DNA from: Clavibacter michiganensis
Lineage (GTDB): Bacteria > Actinomycetota > Actinomycetes > Actinomycetales > Microbacteriaceae
Assembly (NCBI GenBank): GCA_002150995.1
Contig: MDHJ01000001.1
Span: 1,550,001 to 1,614,000 of the forward strand
DNA: 64,000 bases
Direction: 5' to 3'
In this document: positions 10,808-21,427 of the stretch, piece after piece
Layout of the letters: each line of letters begins with the position of its first letter
How positions within the stretch are numbered: position 1 is the first letter of the stretch
Notes under the pieces: model-generated
Databases searched by the model: none
What the model saw: the letters and a program-made list of their open reading frames with translations, nothing else
Told to the model about the DNA's origin: nothing
Position numbers and translations under genes: made by a program

Positions 10808-10853
10808 GGACGACGAGGGGGCCGGAGCGCATGCTCCGGGCCCCTCGTCGTCC
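10808..10853. terminator. bidirectional terminator after rne
   Basis: A 21-base-pair stem with one G-G mismatch and a GCAT loop: GGACGACGAGGGG...CCGGAGC pairs with GCTCCGG...CCCCTCGTCGTCC. It lies between the convergent rne and DUF4031 genes. Confidence 0.88.
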
Positions 10854-10869
10854 ACCGTGCGGACGACGG

Positions 10870-11148
10870 TCAGGTCTCGGGCGCCCGACGCTCGCGCTGG
10901 GTGACGCGCAGCCCGCTGGCCTGCAGCCGCCGCACCAGGTCCCGGTTCGACACGGGGAGGGCGCCGCGCGCGACCAGTTCCGCGTACCGCGCCTGGGGCA
11001 CGTCGTAGTGGTCGCGGTCGAAGCTCCGCTCCGGGATCCCGGCGGCGCGCGCGAAGGCGTGGAGCTCGTCGAGCGACGCGTCGCTCACCAGGTGCGCCCA
11101 GAGGGTGCCGTGCGCGGGCCATGCGGGTCGGTCGAGGAGCACGGTCAT
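10870..11148 (-). CDS. DUF4031 domain protein
   Basis: A 92-residue protein that is essentially one DUF4031 domain: it opens MTVLLDRPAWPAHG, followed by WAHLVSDASLDELHAFA, then HYDVPQARYAELVARGA, and ends with a basic helix. Homologues are widespread in Actinobacteria and of unknown function. The start chosen at 11148 coincides with the first residue of the domain and has a -10 box six bases before it, so a longer N-terminal extension upstream is unlikely. Confidence 0.85.
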   Translation of the reverse strand: MTVLLDRPAWPAHGTLWAHLVSDASLDELHAFARAAGIPERSFDRDHYDVPQARYAELVARGALPVSNRDLVRRLQASGLRVTQRERRAPET

Positions 11149-11154
11149 CCTGCG

Positions 11155-11160
11155 AGCATA
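11155..11160 (-). promoter_or_regulatory. leaderless -10 box for the DUF4031 gene
   Basis: Minus-strand TATGCT followed by six bases and the ATG at 11148, the leaderless arrangement. Confidence 0.55.
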
Positions 11161-11278
11161 GGCAGGCGTCCATCGCCCCGGCCCCGGGGCGGACCGCCGC
11201 GCGACGCGCCCGGCGCGCATGCGGCTCGGCGGCCGGATGCTCGCGTATGATCCATGGAGGACGCCGGGGGTCCGCGGT

Positions 11279-11307
11279 TTGACCCCTGTCCGGCGTTCCG
11301 GTAACGT
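11279..11307 (+). promoter_or_regulatory. housekeeping-sigma promoter of rplU-rpmA
   Basis: TTGACC at 11279-11284 and TAACGT at 11302-11307 are separated by exactly 17 bases. Transcription would start near 11314, giving a leader of about 120 bases before rplU. This is the clearest -35/-10 pair in the window, as expected for a ribosomal protein operon. Confidence 0.75.
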
Positions 11308-11432
11308 GAGTCGCTGGCATGCGCCGTCCCCCGAGGTCGTGCGCGTGCATGCAGACTTCCTCCAATGATTCGGGCCACAGGGCGTCATGTCCCCAGTGAG
11401 TCAAGCCCGCGAGAGAAAACAGGTACGGAAAA

Positions 11433-11741
11433 GTGGTTTACGCAGTTGTGCGCGCCGGCGGTCGGCAGGAGAAGGTCGAGGTCGGGACCATCGTCACGAT
11501 GGACCGGGTCAAGAACCAGCAGAGCGGCAAGGTCGTGCTCCCCGCGGTCCTGCTCGTCGACGGCGACACCATCACCACGGACGCGGCGAAGCTCGCCGAC
11601 GTCACCGTCAGCGCCGAGATCCTGAACGACCTCCGCGGTCCCAAGATCGTCATCCAGAAGTTCAAGAACAAGACCGGGTACAAGAAGCGCCAGGGGCACC
11701 GCCAGGACCTCACGCGCGTCCAGGTCACCGAGATCAACTAG
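11433..11741 (+). CDS. rplU: 50S ribosomal protein L21
   Basis: The 102-residue protein opens [14 protein letters not shown] and ends with the L21 signature region [14 protein letters not shown], the part that contacts 23S rRNA. Length is exactly typical. Translation starts at GTG with a weak GGTACGG-like binding site upstream. It is followed 23 bases later by rpmA; rplU-rpmA-obgE is the classical order in bacteria. Confidence 0.98.
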
Positions 11742-11764
11742 CACGAGAACGCAGGGAGAAGCAG

Positions 11765-13676
<1,912 letters not shown>

Positions 13677-13679
13677 CCG

Positions 13680-14459
13680 ATGGGCACGACCGCGCGCGCG
13701 GGCATCGCGACGGCGCGCCGCATCGTGGTGAAGGTCGGCTCGTCGTCCATCAGCGGGGAGAACACCGGGCAGATCGGCCCCCTCGTGGACGCCATCGCCA
13801 CGGTCCACGCGCGCGGCGCGGAGGTCGTGCTGGTGTCGTCGGGTGCCATCGCCACGGGCATGCCGTTCCTGCGCCTCGACGACCGCCCGGCGGACCTCGC
13901 CACGCAGCAGGCGGCGGCCGCGGTCGGACAGAGCGTGCTCGTCTTCCGCTACCAGGAGAGCCTCGACCGCTACGGCATCGTCGCGGGGCAGGTGCTCCTC
14001 ACCGCCGGCGACCTCGCGGCGCCGGACCACCGCGAGAACGCGCAGCGCGCCATGGAGCGCCTCCTCGGCCTCCGGCTCCTGCCCATCGTCAACGAGAACG
14101 ACACGGTGGCGACGCACGAGATCCGCTTCGGCGACAACGACCGGCTGGCGGCGCTCGTCGCGAGGCTGGTCGACGCGGACCTCCTCCTCCTCCTCTCCGA
14201 CGTGGACGCGCTCTACACGCGCCCGCCCCAGGAGCCGGGCGCGCGCCGCATCGAGCACGTCGACTTCGGCGACGAGCTCGCGGGCGTCGAGATCGGCAGC
14301 ACCGGCACGGGCGTCGGCACCGGGGGAGCGGTCACCAAGGTCGCCGCCGCTCGCCTGGCCGCCGAGGCCGGCACGGGCGTGCTCCTGACCTCGACCGCCC
14401 AGGTCGCGGATGCCCTCGCCGGCGGGCACGTCGGCACCTGGTTCGCGCCCCGCGCTTGA
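13680..14459 (+). CDS. proB: glutamate 5-kinase without PUA domain
   Basis: First step of proline synthesis: phosphorylates glutamate with ATP. The 259-residue protein has the amino-acid-kinase motifs VVKVGSSS at the start, LVSSGAIATG, IVNENDTV and FGDNDRLAALVA, and the GTGGAVTKVAAA loop. It ends directly after the kinase domain, so the C-terminal PUA domain present in the 367-residue E. coli enzyme is absent. The ATG lies 3 bases after the obgE stop, so the gene is probably co-transcribed with it. Feedback control by proline resides in the kinase domain and may still operate. Confidence 0.96.
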   Translation: MGTTARAGIATARRIVVKVGSSSISGENTGQIGPLVDAIATVHARGAEVVLVSSGAIATGMPFLRLDDRPADLATQQAAAAVGQSVLVFRYQESLDRYGIVAGQVLLTAGDLAAPDHRENAQRAMERLLGLRLLPIVNENDTVATHEIRFGDNDRLAALVARLVDADLLLLLSDVDALYTRPPQEPGARRIEHVDFGDELAGVEIGSTGTGVGTGGAVTKVAAARLAAEAGTGVLLTSTAQVADALAGGHVGTWFAPRA

Positions 14460-14480
14460 CCGCGCCACGCCAGGCCGGCG

Positions 14481-14519
14481 GTCGCGTCCGGCCGTCGCGT
14501 CCGCTCGTCGCGTCCGCCC
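14481..14519 (+). repeat. three 13-bp direct repeats upstream of proA
   Basis: Three near-identical units beginning GTCGCGTCCG start at 14481, 14494 and 14507. They precede the proA -10 box; whether they bind a protein is unknown. Confidence 0.6.
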
Positions 14520-14536
14520 GTCGTCGGGCCGCTGGC

Positions 14537-14542
14537 TAGGCT
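14537..14542 (+). promoter_or_regulatory. leaderless -10 box for proA
   Basis: TAGGCT, then seven bases, then the ATG at 14550. proA therefore seems to have its own promoter although it follows proB. Confidence 0.55.
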
Positions 14543-14549
14543 TCCGTCC

Positions 14550-15869
14550 ATGCCCACGATCGCCTCCGCCGCCCCCGCCGAGCCCGCCGTTCCCCCTGCA
14601 TCCGGCGGCGCCGACGGACCGGACGCGGAGCTCGAGCGGATCCTGGCGGCCGCCCGCGCCGCGTCCACCGCCGTCGCGGCCCGCACGTCCGGCCAGCGCG
14701 ACGCCGCGCTCGACGCGGTCTCCGCCGCCCTCGTCGCGCACGCGGACCGCATCGTCGCGGCCAACGTGCAGGACCTCGACGCGGGACGGGCCGCGGGGCT
14801 CGCGACGGGCCTCCTCGACCGGTTGACCCTGGACGCGCGCCGCGTCGCCGCGCTCGCGGATGCCGTGGCCGGGATCCGCGCGCTCGACGACCCGCTCGGT
14901 CACGTGGTGCGCGGCCGCACGCTCCCCAACGGGCTCCTGCTCTCGCAGGTGCGCGTCCCCTTCGGCGTCGTCGGCGCCATCTACGAGGCCCGGCCGAACG
15001 TCACCGTGGACATCGCCGCCCTCGCGCTCAAGAGCGGCAACGCCGTCGTCCTCCGCGGCGGCTCGGCGGCGCTCCGGACCAACGCCGTCCTCGTCGACGT
15101 CATGCGGGCGGCGCTCGAGGGCGCCGGCCTCCCCGCGGACGCCGTGCAGACCGTCGACGCGCACGGACGCGCCGGTGCCGCCCGCCTCATGCGCGCGCGG
15201 GGACTGGTGGACGTGCTGGTGCCGCGCGGATCCGCCGAGCTCATCCGCACGGTCGTCGAGGAGTCGACCGTGCCCGTGATCGAGACCGGCGCGGGCGTCG
15301 TCCACGTGTACCTCGACGCGTCCGCCGACGCGCGGATGGCCGTCGACATCGCCGTCGACGCCAAGGTCAGCCGCCCCAGCGTCTGCAACGCCATGGAGAC
15401 GCTGCTCGTCCACCGGGACGCCGCGCCGCGCGTGCTCCCCGACGTGCTCGACGCGCTGCGCGACCGCGGGGTGACGGTGCACGGCGACGAGGCCGTCCGC
15501 GCGCTGTGGCCCGCCGCCGTCCCCGCCACGGAGGAGGACTGGGCCGCGGAGTACCTCGCGCTCGACCTGGCCGTCCGGGTGGTCGACTCCGTGGAGGACG
15601 CCGTGGCGCACATCGCCCGCTGGTCCACGCACCACACCGAGTCCATCGTCACATCCGACGTCGCCGTGGCGGAGCGCTTCCTCGCGGCCGTCGACTCGGC
15701 CGTCGTCATGGTGAACGCCTCCACGCGCTTCACCGACGGATCCGAGTTCGGCTTCGGCGCCGAGGTCGGCATCTCCACGCAGAAGCTGCACGCGCGCGGG
15801 CCGATGGGGCTGCAGGAGCTGACCAGCACGAAGTGGGTCGTGCGGGGGAGCGGACAGGTCCGCGGCTGA
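14550..15869 (+). CDS. proA: glutamate-5-semialdehyde dehydrogenase (gamma-glutamyl phosphate reductase)
   Basis: Second step of proline synthesis: NADPH-dependent reduction of gamma-glutamyl phosphate to the semialdehyde. The 439-residue protein is an aldehyde-dehydrogenase-fold enzyme with the catalytic cysteine C279 in [10 protein letters not shown], the family signature [15 protein letters not shown], and [11 protein letters not shown]. The first 30 residues are Ala/Pro-rich and precede the domain. The start at 14550 is favoured by the -10 box seven bases upstream. Confidence 0.96.
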   Translation: MPTIASAAPAEPAVPPASGGADGPDAELERILAAARAASTAVAARTSGQRDAALDAVSAALVAHADRIVAANVQDLDAGRAAGLATGLLDRLTLDARRVAALADAVAGIRALDDPLGHVVRGRTLPNGLLLSQVRVPFGVVGAIYEARPNVTVDIAALALKSGNAVVLRGGSAALRTNAVLVDVMRAALEGAGLPADAVQTVDAHGRAGAARLMRARGLVDVLVPRGSAELIRTVVEESTVPVIETGAGVVHVYLDASADARMAVDIAVDAKVSRPSVCNAMETLLVHRDAAPRVLPDVLDALRDRGVTVHGDEAVRALWPAAVPATEEDWAAEYLALDLAVRVVDSVEDAVAHIARWSTHHTESIVTSDVAVAERFLAAVDSAVVMVNASTRFTDGSEFGFGAEVGISTQKLHARGPMGLQELTSTKWVVRGSGQVRG

Positions 15870-15948
15870 CCGGACGCGGTCCAGGGCGGCGATCCGGAGC
15901 GCGCCACGGCACGCCCGGACCCGGTGCACCCCGCGAGGGGGTCGCCGA

Positions 15949-15954
15949 TAGGAT
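15949..15954 (+). promoter_or_regulatory. probable -10 box upstream of the 71-residue membrane protein gene
   Basis: TAGGAT 48 bases before the ATG at 16003, in an otherwise unannotated gap. The next three genes down to rsfS could be read from here. Confidence 0.4.
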
Positions 15955-16002
15955 GGCAGGCGCCGCCTCCGCACCACGGGGCGTGCCACGAACGGAGATC
16001 CC

Positions 16003-16218
16003 ATGCACGCGCTGACCACCACCCTCCTCGCCGAGACCGAGCACGCCATGGAGCTCGCCGCTCCGCTGTGGGTGTTCCCGGCCGTCGCCGCGGTCGCGTT
16101 CATCGCCCTGGGCGTCGTCATGTTCAGCTTCCGCGACGTGAGCAACCGCCACTCGGAGAAGTGGGGCAAGCCCCCCGTGGCCGAGCAGGGCCACGGCACC
16201 GCCGACCAGGCGCACTGA
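16003..16218 (+). CDS. small conserved membrane protein
   Basis: A 71-residue protein with a short N-terminus, one hydrophobic helix at about residues 21-42 ([20 protein letters not shown]), and a soluble tail starting [15 protein letters not shown]. Small proteins of this type precede nadD in Microbacteriaceae. GGAG lies upstream of the ATG. Function is unknown. Confidence 0.75.
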   Translation: MHALTTTLLAETEHAMELAAPLWVFPAVAAVAFIALGVVMFSFRDVSNRHSEKWGKPPVAEQGHGTADQAH

Positions 16219-16235
16219 GCGCGAGCACCCGCCAG

Positions 16236-16838
16236 ATGACGACACCCGCGACCCCGCGCCTCCGCATCGGGGTCATGGGCGGCACGTTCGACCCCATCCA
16301 CAACGGCCACCTCGTCGCCGCGAGCGAGGTGCAGCAGCACCTCCAGCTCGACGAGGTGATCTTCGTCCCCACGGGCCAGCCGTGGCAGAAGCAGACGGTC
16401 ACCGACGGCGAGCACCGCTACCTCATGACCGTGATCGCGACCGCGGCGAACCCGCGCTTCACCGTGAGCCGCGTGGACATCGACCGGGCCGGCACGACGT
16501 ACACGATCGACACGCTCCGCGACATCCGGCGCACGCACCCGGACGCGGAGCTCTTCTTCATCACGGGCGCGGACGCCATCCAGCAGATCCTCGGGTGGAA
16601 GGACGTCGCGGAGCTGTGGGACCTGGCGCACTTCGTCGCCGTGACGCGTCCCGGGCACGACCTCACCGAGAGCGCCCTCCCGCATGCCGACGTAAGATTG
16701 CTGGAGGTGCCGGCGCTGGCCATCTCCTCGACCGACTGCCGGAGCCGAGTCGGACGGGGCTTCCCCGTGTGGTACCTCGTCCCCGACGGGGTCGTCCAGT
16801 ACATCTCCAAGCACCATCTGTATCGGAGCCCGCAATGA
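16236..16838 (+). CDS. nadD: nicotinate-nucleotide adenylyltransferase
   Basis: Adenylates nicotinate mononucleotide in NAD synthesis. The 200-residue protein has the nucleotidyltransferase signature [12 protein letters not shown] at residues 11-22 and the second motif [10 protein letters not shown] near residue 165. Its length is normal. ATG 16236 is close to the first domain strand and fits the family; no in-frame ATG lies just upstream. The stop overlaps the next gene by ATGA. The order nadD-hypothetical-rsfS is typical of Actinobacteria. Confidence 0.96.
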   Translation: MTTPATPRLRIGVMGGTFDPIHNGHLVAASEVQQHLQLDEVIFVPTGQPWQKQTVTDGEHRYLMTVIATAANPRFTVSRVDIDRAGTTYTIDTLRDIRRTHPDAELFFITGADAIQQILGWKDVAELWDLAHFVAVTRPGHDLTESALPHADVRLLEVPALAISSTDCRSRVGRGFPVWYLVPDGVVQYISKHHLYRSPQ

Positions 16839-18504
16839 CCCCCTCCCACGACGCGCCCGACACCGGGCCGACCTCGTTCGACGACGGTCCCGCTCCCCAG
16901 ACGCTCGGGCTGAGCCGCCGCGAGATGCGCGCCGCCGAGCGGGCCCGCGCCCTCGCGCTCGGCATCGACGAGGCGGACGACGCCCCGGCCGACCACGTCC
17001 CCGCGGACGCATCCGACCCCCGCCCGGACACGTCCGGTCCCGGCGCCGGTCCCGCCTCCGTCTCCGCCGTCGCCTCCTCGTCCGACGGGGCCGCCTCCGA
17101 GGACGCCGCCTCCGTCGACACCGCACCCGATGGCTCCGTCTCCGTCGTCGACGCGTCCGGGGACGCGCCGCAGGGGGAGGCCCCCGCGCCGGAGTCCGCC
17201 CGGGCGTCCGACCAGGTCGTCGTCGCGCCCGACACCGCCGCGGTCCCGGCCGCGTCGTCCGGCGTGGGTCCCGAGACCTCCGCCATCCTCCTGTCGGGCG
17301 GCGTGCTGACCCGCCGCCAGCTCCGCGCCATCCGCGAGGCCGAGGAGGCCGCGCGTCAGCAACGCGGATCCGAGCACGAGGGTGCCCCGGGATCCCCGTC
17401 CGCGACGCCGTCCGCTCCCTCGGGGACGCCGACGCCGGTGGCGATGGCGCCGCCGATGGCGATGCCGCCGCGACCGGCGGCCGCGACGCCGTGGCCGTCG
17501 ACGACGCGCCCCCTGCCGGGTCCGGTGCGTCCGTGCCGCCGTACGTCCGCTACGGCCGCGGGTCCCGCGCGACCCCCCGCCCGCGGGCGCCGTACGGCAG
17601 CGCCTACCGGCGTGCCGCCGACGTCGAGGCGGAGGCCGTCCCCGCGCAGGAGGCCGAGGAGATCGAGGCCGTCCCGGTCGAGGACGCCGATGCCGGCCGC
17701 GAGACCGAGGGGCCCGCGCGCTCCGGGACGACGTCCGCCGAGACCCCCTCCGCCTGGCCGTTCGCGCCCATCGTGCCCTCGGGCGACGCCGCGGGCCGCG
17801 ACGTGGACAGCTCGGGGGAGCAGCCGACGGTGCCCCCGCTGGCCGCGCACACGCCGAGCCGGGACGAGGACCCCCGCCCGGCGCCGTCGCTCGAGCCCGC
17901 CTCCTGGGCGACCGGTCCCGCCGCGCCGTCGCTCGAGCCGGCGTTCGGGACCCGCGCCTCCGCCGCGTCCGAGGACCTCGAGGGCGTCGACCCCGGTGAC
18001 CGCGCGGCCGAGCCGACCGGAGCCGCCGCTGCCGGCGCCGACGTCCGCACTCCCTTCACGCCGCCGACGGGCCACTGGTCCGTCCAGGACCAGGTCGACG
18101 AGGACCAGCCGCACACCGGCAACCACTTCATCCTCCCGACCGTGCCGCACGCGGGCGACATGCAGCAGGCGCTGAACAGCACGGGCGAGATCATCATCAC
18201 CGGCTCGATCGACCTGCCCCGCAGCCTCGGCTCCATGGGCACCCATCCGGACCGCTTCGACACGGCCGACATGGACCGCATCCTCGAGCAGGGCGACGAC
18301 CACGATCACGCCCCGGCCGGTTCCGACTCGGAGCCCGTCCGCGCGAGCCGTGCGGTCAGCACCCACACCTCGACGCGCGCCGTCGTCCAGCCGCCGCCGC
18401 GGAAGCGCTTCACGGCACCCGTCGTCGCGGCGGTCACGGCCGGGGGAGTCGCCGTCATCGGCGCGGGCCTCGTCATCGTCGCCTTCATGACGAATGTATT
18501 CTGA
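16835..18504 (+). CDS. hypothetical disordered protein with one C-terminal membrane helix, frame broken
   Basis: The gene starts with ATG inside the nadD stop. The frame must shift once by a one-base loss between about 17380 and 17430, after which it runs to TGA at 18502-18504; repaired length is about 556 residues. Most of it is Ala/Pro/Ser/Asp/Glu-rich and predicted to be disordered, with a short conserved-looking helix near the start ([20 protein letters not shown]) and a similar one in the middle ([20 protein letters not shown]). The last 25 residues form a membrane helix ending MTNVF, preceded by a basic PPPRKRF, so the body would be cytoplasmic. No known domain is recognised. Confidence 0.7.
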
Positions 18505-18540
18505 ACCCCTGCACCACCCCACCCGTCCCGGAAGGACTCT

Positions 18541-18918
18541 GTGACCGCTTCTCCCCGCGCCCTCGACCTGCTCAAGGTCGCCGCCTCCGCTGCCGACTCC
18601 AAGCAGGCCATCGACCTGGTCGCGCTCGACGTCTCCGGGCCCCTGCCCCTCACCGACGTCTTCCTGATCGCCTCGGCCCGCAACGAGCGGAACGCGCAGG
18701 CGGTCGCCGACGAGATCGAGGACAAGATGATCGAGGCCGGCGCGAAGCCGCTGCGCCGCGAGGGGAAGAGCGAGGGCCGCTGGATCCTCCTCGACTTCGG
18801 CGACGTCGTCGCCCACGTCTTCACCGAGGAGGACCGCATGTACTACTCGCTGGAGCGCCTCTGGAAGGACTGCCCCGTCGTCGAGCTCGAGATCGAGCCG
18901 AGCGCCTCCGCCTCCTGA
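18541..18918 (+). CDS. rsfS: ribosomal silencing factor RsfS
   Basis: Binds L14 on the large subunit and blocks subunit joining when nutrients are low. The 125-residue protein has the RsfS/Iojap fold: KQAIDLVALDVSG, LTDVFLIASARNERNAQAV, then the signature GRWILLDFGDVVAHVF and the terminal YYSLERLWKD. Translation begins at GTG with GGAAGGA upstream. It ends the nadD-linked run. A second ribosome-hibernation candidate lies 0.8 kb downstream on the other strand. Confidence 0.96.
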   Translation: MTASPRALDLLKVAASAADSKQAIDLVALDVSGPLPLTDVFLIASARNERNAQAVADEIEDKMIEAGAKPLRREGKSEGRWILLDFGDVVAHVFTEEDRMYYSLERLWKDCPVVELEIEPSASAS

Positions 18919-19075
18919 TCGGCCGCGACGCCGGTCCGGCCGCCGCGCCGGACCGGCGCTCGTCTCGGATCGGCGCTCGACCCTGCCCGCCCATCGGATC
19001 CTCCGAGCACGGTCACGGCCGTGTGCGCCCGGGATCCCGCGGCACGACGGGCCGGGACCGGCGGGGAGGATGCCC

Positions 19076-19108
19076 TGGTCATGGGGCGGTCGGAATGTGT
19101 AGTAATGT
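19076..19108 (+). promoter_or_regulatory. candidate tRNA-Ala promoter
   Basis: TGGTCA at 19076-19081 and TAGTAA at 19100-19105 (spacer 18), or an overlapping TAATGT, lie 35-40 bases before the tRNA. The fit to consensus is modest. Confidence 0.35.
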
Positions 19109-19140
19109 AGACGAGTCGCTTCCGCAGGGAAGCGGAGAAC

Positions 19141-19213
19141 GGGTCTGTGGCGCAGTTGGTAGCGCACCTGCATGGCATGCAGGGGGTCAGGGGTTCGAAT
19201 CCCCTCAGATCCA
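19141..19213 (+). tRNA. tRNA-Ala, anticodon GGC
   Basis: A full cloverleaf can be drawn. The acceptor stem GGGTCTG pairs with CAGATCC and contains the G3-U70 wobble pair that identifies alanine tRNAs. The D-arm GCGC...GCGC, the anticodon stem CCTGC/GCAGG around loop ATGGCAT (anticodon GGC), and the T-arm AGGGG-TTCGAAT-CCCCT are all present. The discriminator is A at 19213; CCA is not encoded. Confidence 0.97.
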
Positions 19214-19218
19214 CCCTC

Positions 19219-19252
19219 GAGCCCCGCTCCTCCTCACGGAGGAGCGGGGCTC
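19219..19252 (+). terminator. terminator of tRNA-Ala
   Basis: A perfect 15-bp stem, GAGCCCCGCTCCTCC at 19219-19233 with 19238-19252, loop TCAC, followed by TTCCC. Confidence 0.9.
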
Positions 19253-19277
19253 TTCCCGCTCCCGGGCCCTGCCTGGC

Positions 19278-19616
19278 TCAGCGGGGCTGCGCGGGGTTCG
19301 TCGGGTCGCCGTGCGACGGCGGGTTCACGGGCGGTCCGCTCGTCGCCGGGGTCACCCGCTCCACGTGACCGCCCTCCGCCACCTCGGGCATGGCGTCCGG
19401 GATGCGGCCGGAGGGGTCGGCGCCGTCGCGCAGCGCCTCGAGGCGCCGCTCGAGCACCTGCATCACCGGCAGGCGGTCCCCGTGGGCGCCCTCGTAGGCG
19501 ACGAGGAGCAGGAGCTCGCGCTCGTCCAGGGGCAGGATGCGCTGCGGGAGCGTCGCGAGCGGGACGTGGTCGAAGTCGGGCAGGGGCAGCTCGTCGTGGG
19601 TGGGTGCGTCGGTCAT
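19278..19616 (-). CDS. conserved actinobacterial protein (DUF8129-like), paired with the Balon-like gene
   Basis: A 112-residue soluble protein. The conserved core is LPLPDFDHVPLATLPQRI, then an LDEREL-LLLVAYEG segment and HGDRLPVMQVLERRLEAL, after which comes a Pro/Gly-rich disordered tail. I recall this core from actinobacterial proteins classed as DUF8129, but the assignment is from memory. It lies 61 bases downstream of the Balon-like gene on the same strand with its own GAGGAGG binding site, so the two are probably co-transcribed. Function is unknown; the position suggests a role in stress or dormancy. Confidence 0.7.
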   Translation of the reverse strand: MTDAPTHDELPLPDFDHVPLATLPQRILPLDERELLLLVAYEGAHGDRLPVMQVLERRLEALRDGADPSGRIPDAMPEVAEGGHVERVTPATSGPPVNPPSHGDPTNPAQPR

Positions 19617-19677
19617 GGTGCCTCCTCGGGGCTCGTGGCGGTGGTGGGTGCGCGGCGTACGGGGTCGGAGAGGGCCG

Positions 19678-20861
19678 TCACGAGGTCGTGCCCGTCCCCG
19701 GCACGGCCGGGCCCTCGGGCCAGCGCAGGAGCGCGGCGACCGATGCGCCGCCGGGCAGGCCGATGGCGTCCGCGCCGTCCGGCGCAGTGGTCGAGTCCGT
19801 GAGGACGACCCGCGCGTCGGTCAGCAGCGCCGCGCGGGTGAGGGCGACGTGCGCCGGGACGTGCCCGAGGACCTGCGCGCCGAGGGCATCCTCCGGGGCG
19901 GCCGCGATCCACGGGGCGCCGCCGAGCGCCAGCAGGCGCTGGTCGCGGAGCGCGTCGGCGTCGAGCACCAGGGTGTCGACCTGCGCGCTCGCGAGGGCGC
20001 GCACGACGGCGCCGACCCGCGTCTCGGCCCAGCCGTCACCGCGGCCGTCGTGCTGGGCCACGCGGTCGAGGACGTCCCGCTCGCCCGCCGCCAGGATCCG
20101 CTGCAGCTCCGTCCGGACGCGGTCCTCGAGGGCCCGGCCGTCGGCGCCGTCGGCGCGCGTGTTCGTCGGTTCCACGGAGAGGATCGCCCGGGCCTCCGCT
20201 CCGAGCTCCCCTCGAGCAGCTGGCGGGCACGGATGTCGCCGGCCACGACGAGGAGGCGCGGCCGGTGCCGCCGGACCACGTCGTCGACCCGTTCGGCGAG
20301 CTCGCCCTGCGTCTGGCGCCAGATCTCCTCGGCGTGGTGCTGCAGCCGGTCCTGGCGCCACCCGCCCGTCTGCACGGCGTGCAGCGTGTCGGTCCGGCCC
20401 TCGACGGCGCGCTCGTCGACGAGCTCGTCCGCGCCCGCACGCAGGACTCGCACCTCGCCGCCGTCCCGGCTGGTCTCCACGACCACGTAGACGATGCGCT
20501 CGGGCTCGCGCTCCAGGAGGGGCACGAGGTCGGGCACCGGGACGACGCCGACGGACTCGGGCTCGGTGGGGATGCCGGGGATCGACTCGTCGAGGACCAG
20601 CTCGCCGCCCTCGACGAGCACGATGCGGGTGCTCGGGCCGCCGGGCGCGGGCTCGTGCGCGAGCGCCGACGAGACCAGCGCGAGGTCGTCGTCGGACGCG
20701 CCGCCGCGGGCGAGCCGGTCGAGGACGCTCGTCCGCCGGGTCTCGAGCACCTGGGGAGGGTCGGCCGTGTCGACGGAGTCGTCGACGTGCACCTGGATCC
20801 AGGGCCCGGGTCGTCGGAGCAGCTCGGCCCAGGTGCGGCGGCCGGTCGTGAGGTCGGTCAT
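19678..20861 (-). CDS. Rv2629/Balon-type ribosome hibernation factor (bacterial eRF1-like), frame broken
   Basis: A protein of about 394 residues after repair of a one-base loss in the C-run at 20208-20211 (minus strand LLEGELGAEARAIL is restored). Segments resemble mycobacterial Rv2629 in order: an N-terminal domain with GPWIQVHVDDSVDTAD, an RIVYVVVETSRDGGEVRVL strand pair, TGGWRQDRLQHHAEEIWRQT, the RPRLLVVAGDIRARQLL strand, and a C-terminal ARVVLTDS domain. This is the aeRF1-like family that includes Balon, which binds the ribosomal A site with EF-Tu during dormancy. The classic GGQ tripeptide of termination factors is not seen; the matching position reads TGGW. GAAGGAGG supports the ATG at 20861. 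Length fits Rv2629 (about 374). Confidence 0.82.
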
Positions 20862-21049
20862 GGGAGTGCCTCCTTCTCGTCATGGACGTCGCTCCACCCG
20901 ACGCCCGGCGGCCCACCGACGCCAAGGGCCTTGACAGCCCCGTTCGGTGCTCCCGGGCGGCCGAGCCGACGCTCCCCGATCGGGGGACTGTCCTCCACAT
21001 GGAGGACGCGGGTACCGTAACCCAGGTCATCGACCCCTGGAGCTCCACA

Positions 21050-21373
21050 ATGTCGCACGCCACCCTGCACCGGACGCACGCCGCCGACCCGCACCGCACG
21101 TCGGTGGTCGGATCCGCGGTACTGGGGTTCCTGGCCGCGTTCGTGGTGGGCGCGGCCGTCATCGTGACGCTCCTCATCACGTCCTTCGCGCAGGGCACCG
21201 AGGGCTACCCGGGGCTCGACGTGCCCGGCGTCGTCGACACGCGCATCGACCACGGCAGCGTCGTGACGCAGATCGGCCCGGGCGGCTTCCTCTTCCCGCT
21301 GGCCGCCGGGCTCGTGGTCGGCCTCATCGTGGCCGTCGTCGTGTACGCCCGACGGCGCTCCGCCGAGGACTGA
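21050..21373 (+). CDS. hypothetical two-helix membrane protein
   Basis: A 107-residue protein with a histidine-rich start (MSHATLHRTHAADPHRT), a membrane helix at about 18-42 and a second at about 80-100, ending in a basic RRRSAED tail. The loop between them (about 38 residues) would face outside. The ATG at 21050 has GGAG twelve bases upstream; longer in-frame starts exist but would add a low-quality segment. No family recognised. It is divergent from the Balon-like gene. Confidence 0.6.
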   Translation: MSHATLHRTHAADPHRTSVVGSAVLGFLAAFVVGAAVIVTLLITSFAQGTEGYPGLDVPGVVDTRIDHGSVVTQIGPGGFLFPLAAGLVVGLIVAVVVYARRRSAED

Positions 21374-21414
21374 CCCGGCTCCCGCCGCCGAGCGGTCCGC
21401 CCGCGGCCCTCGCG

Positions 21415-21420
21415 TAGGGT
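21415..21420 (+). promoter_or_regulatory. leaderless -10 box for the SGNH hydrolase gene
   Basis: TAGGGT, seven bases, then the ATG at 21428. Confidence 0.6.
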
Positions 21421-21427
21421 CGACGGG

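Noticed and set aside
19141..19252. tRNA-Ala as an integration site for a mobile element
   Set aside because: No integrase, no duplicated tRNA 3' end and ordinary chromosomal genes on both sides.
20931..20936. Perfect TTGACA as a -35 box
   Set aside because: No -10-like hexamer occurs 16-19 bases downstream on either reading.
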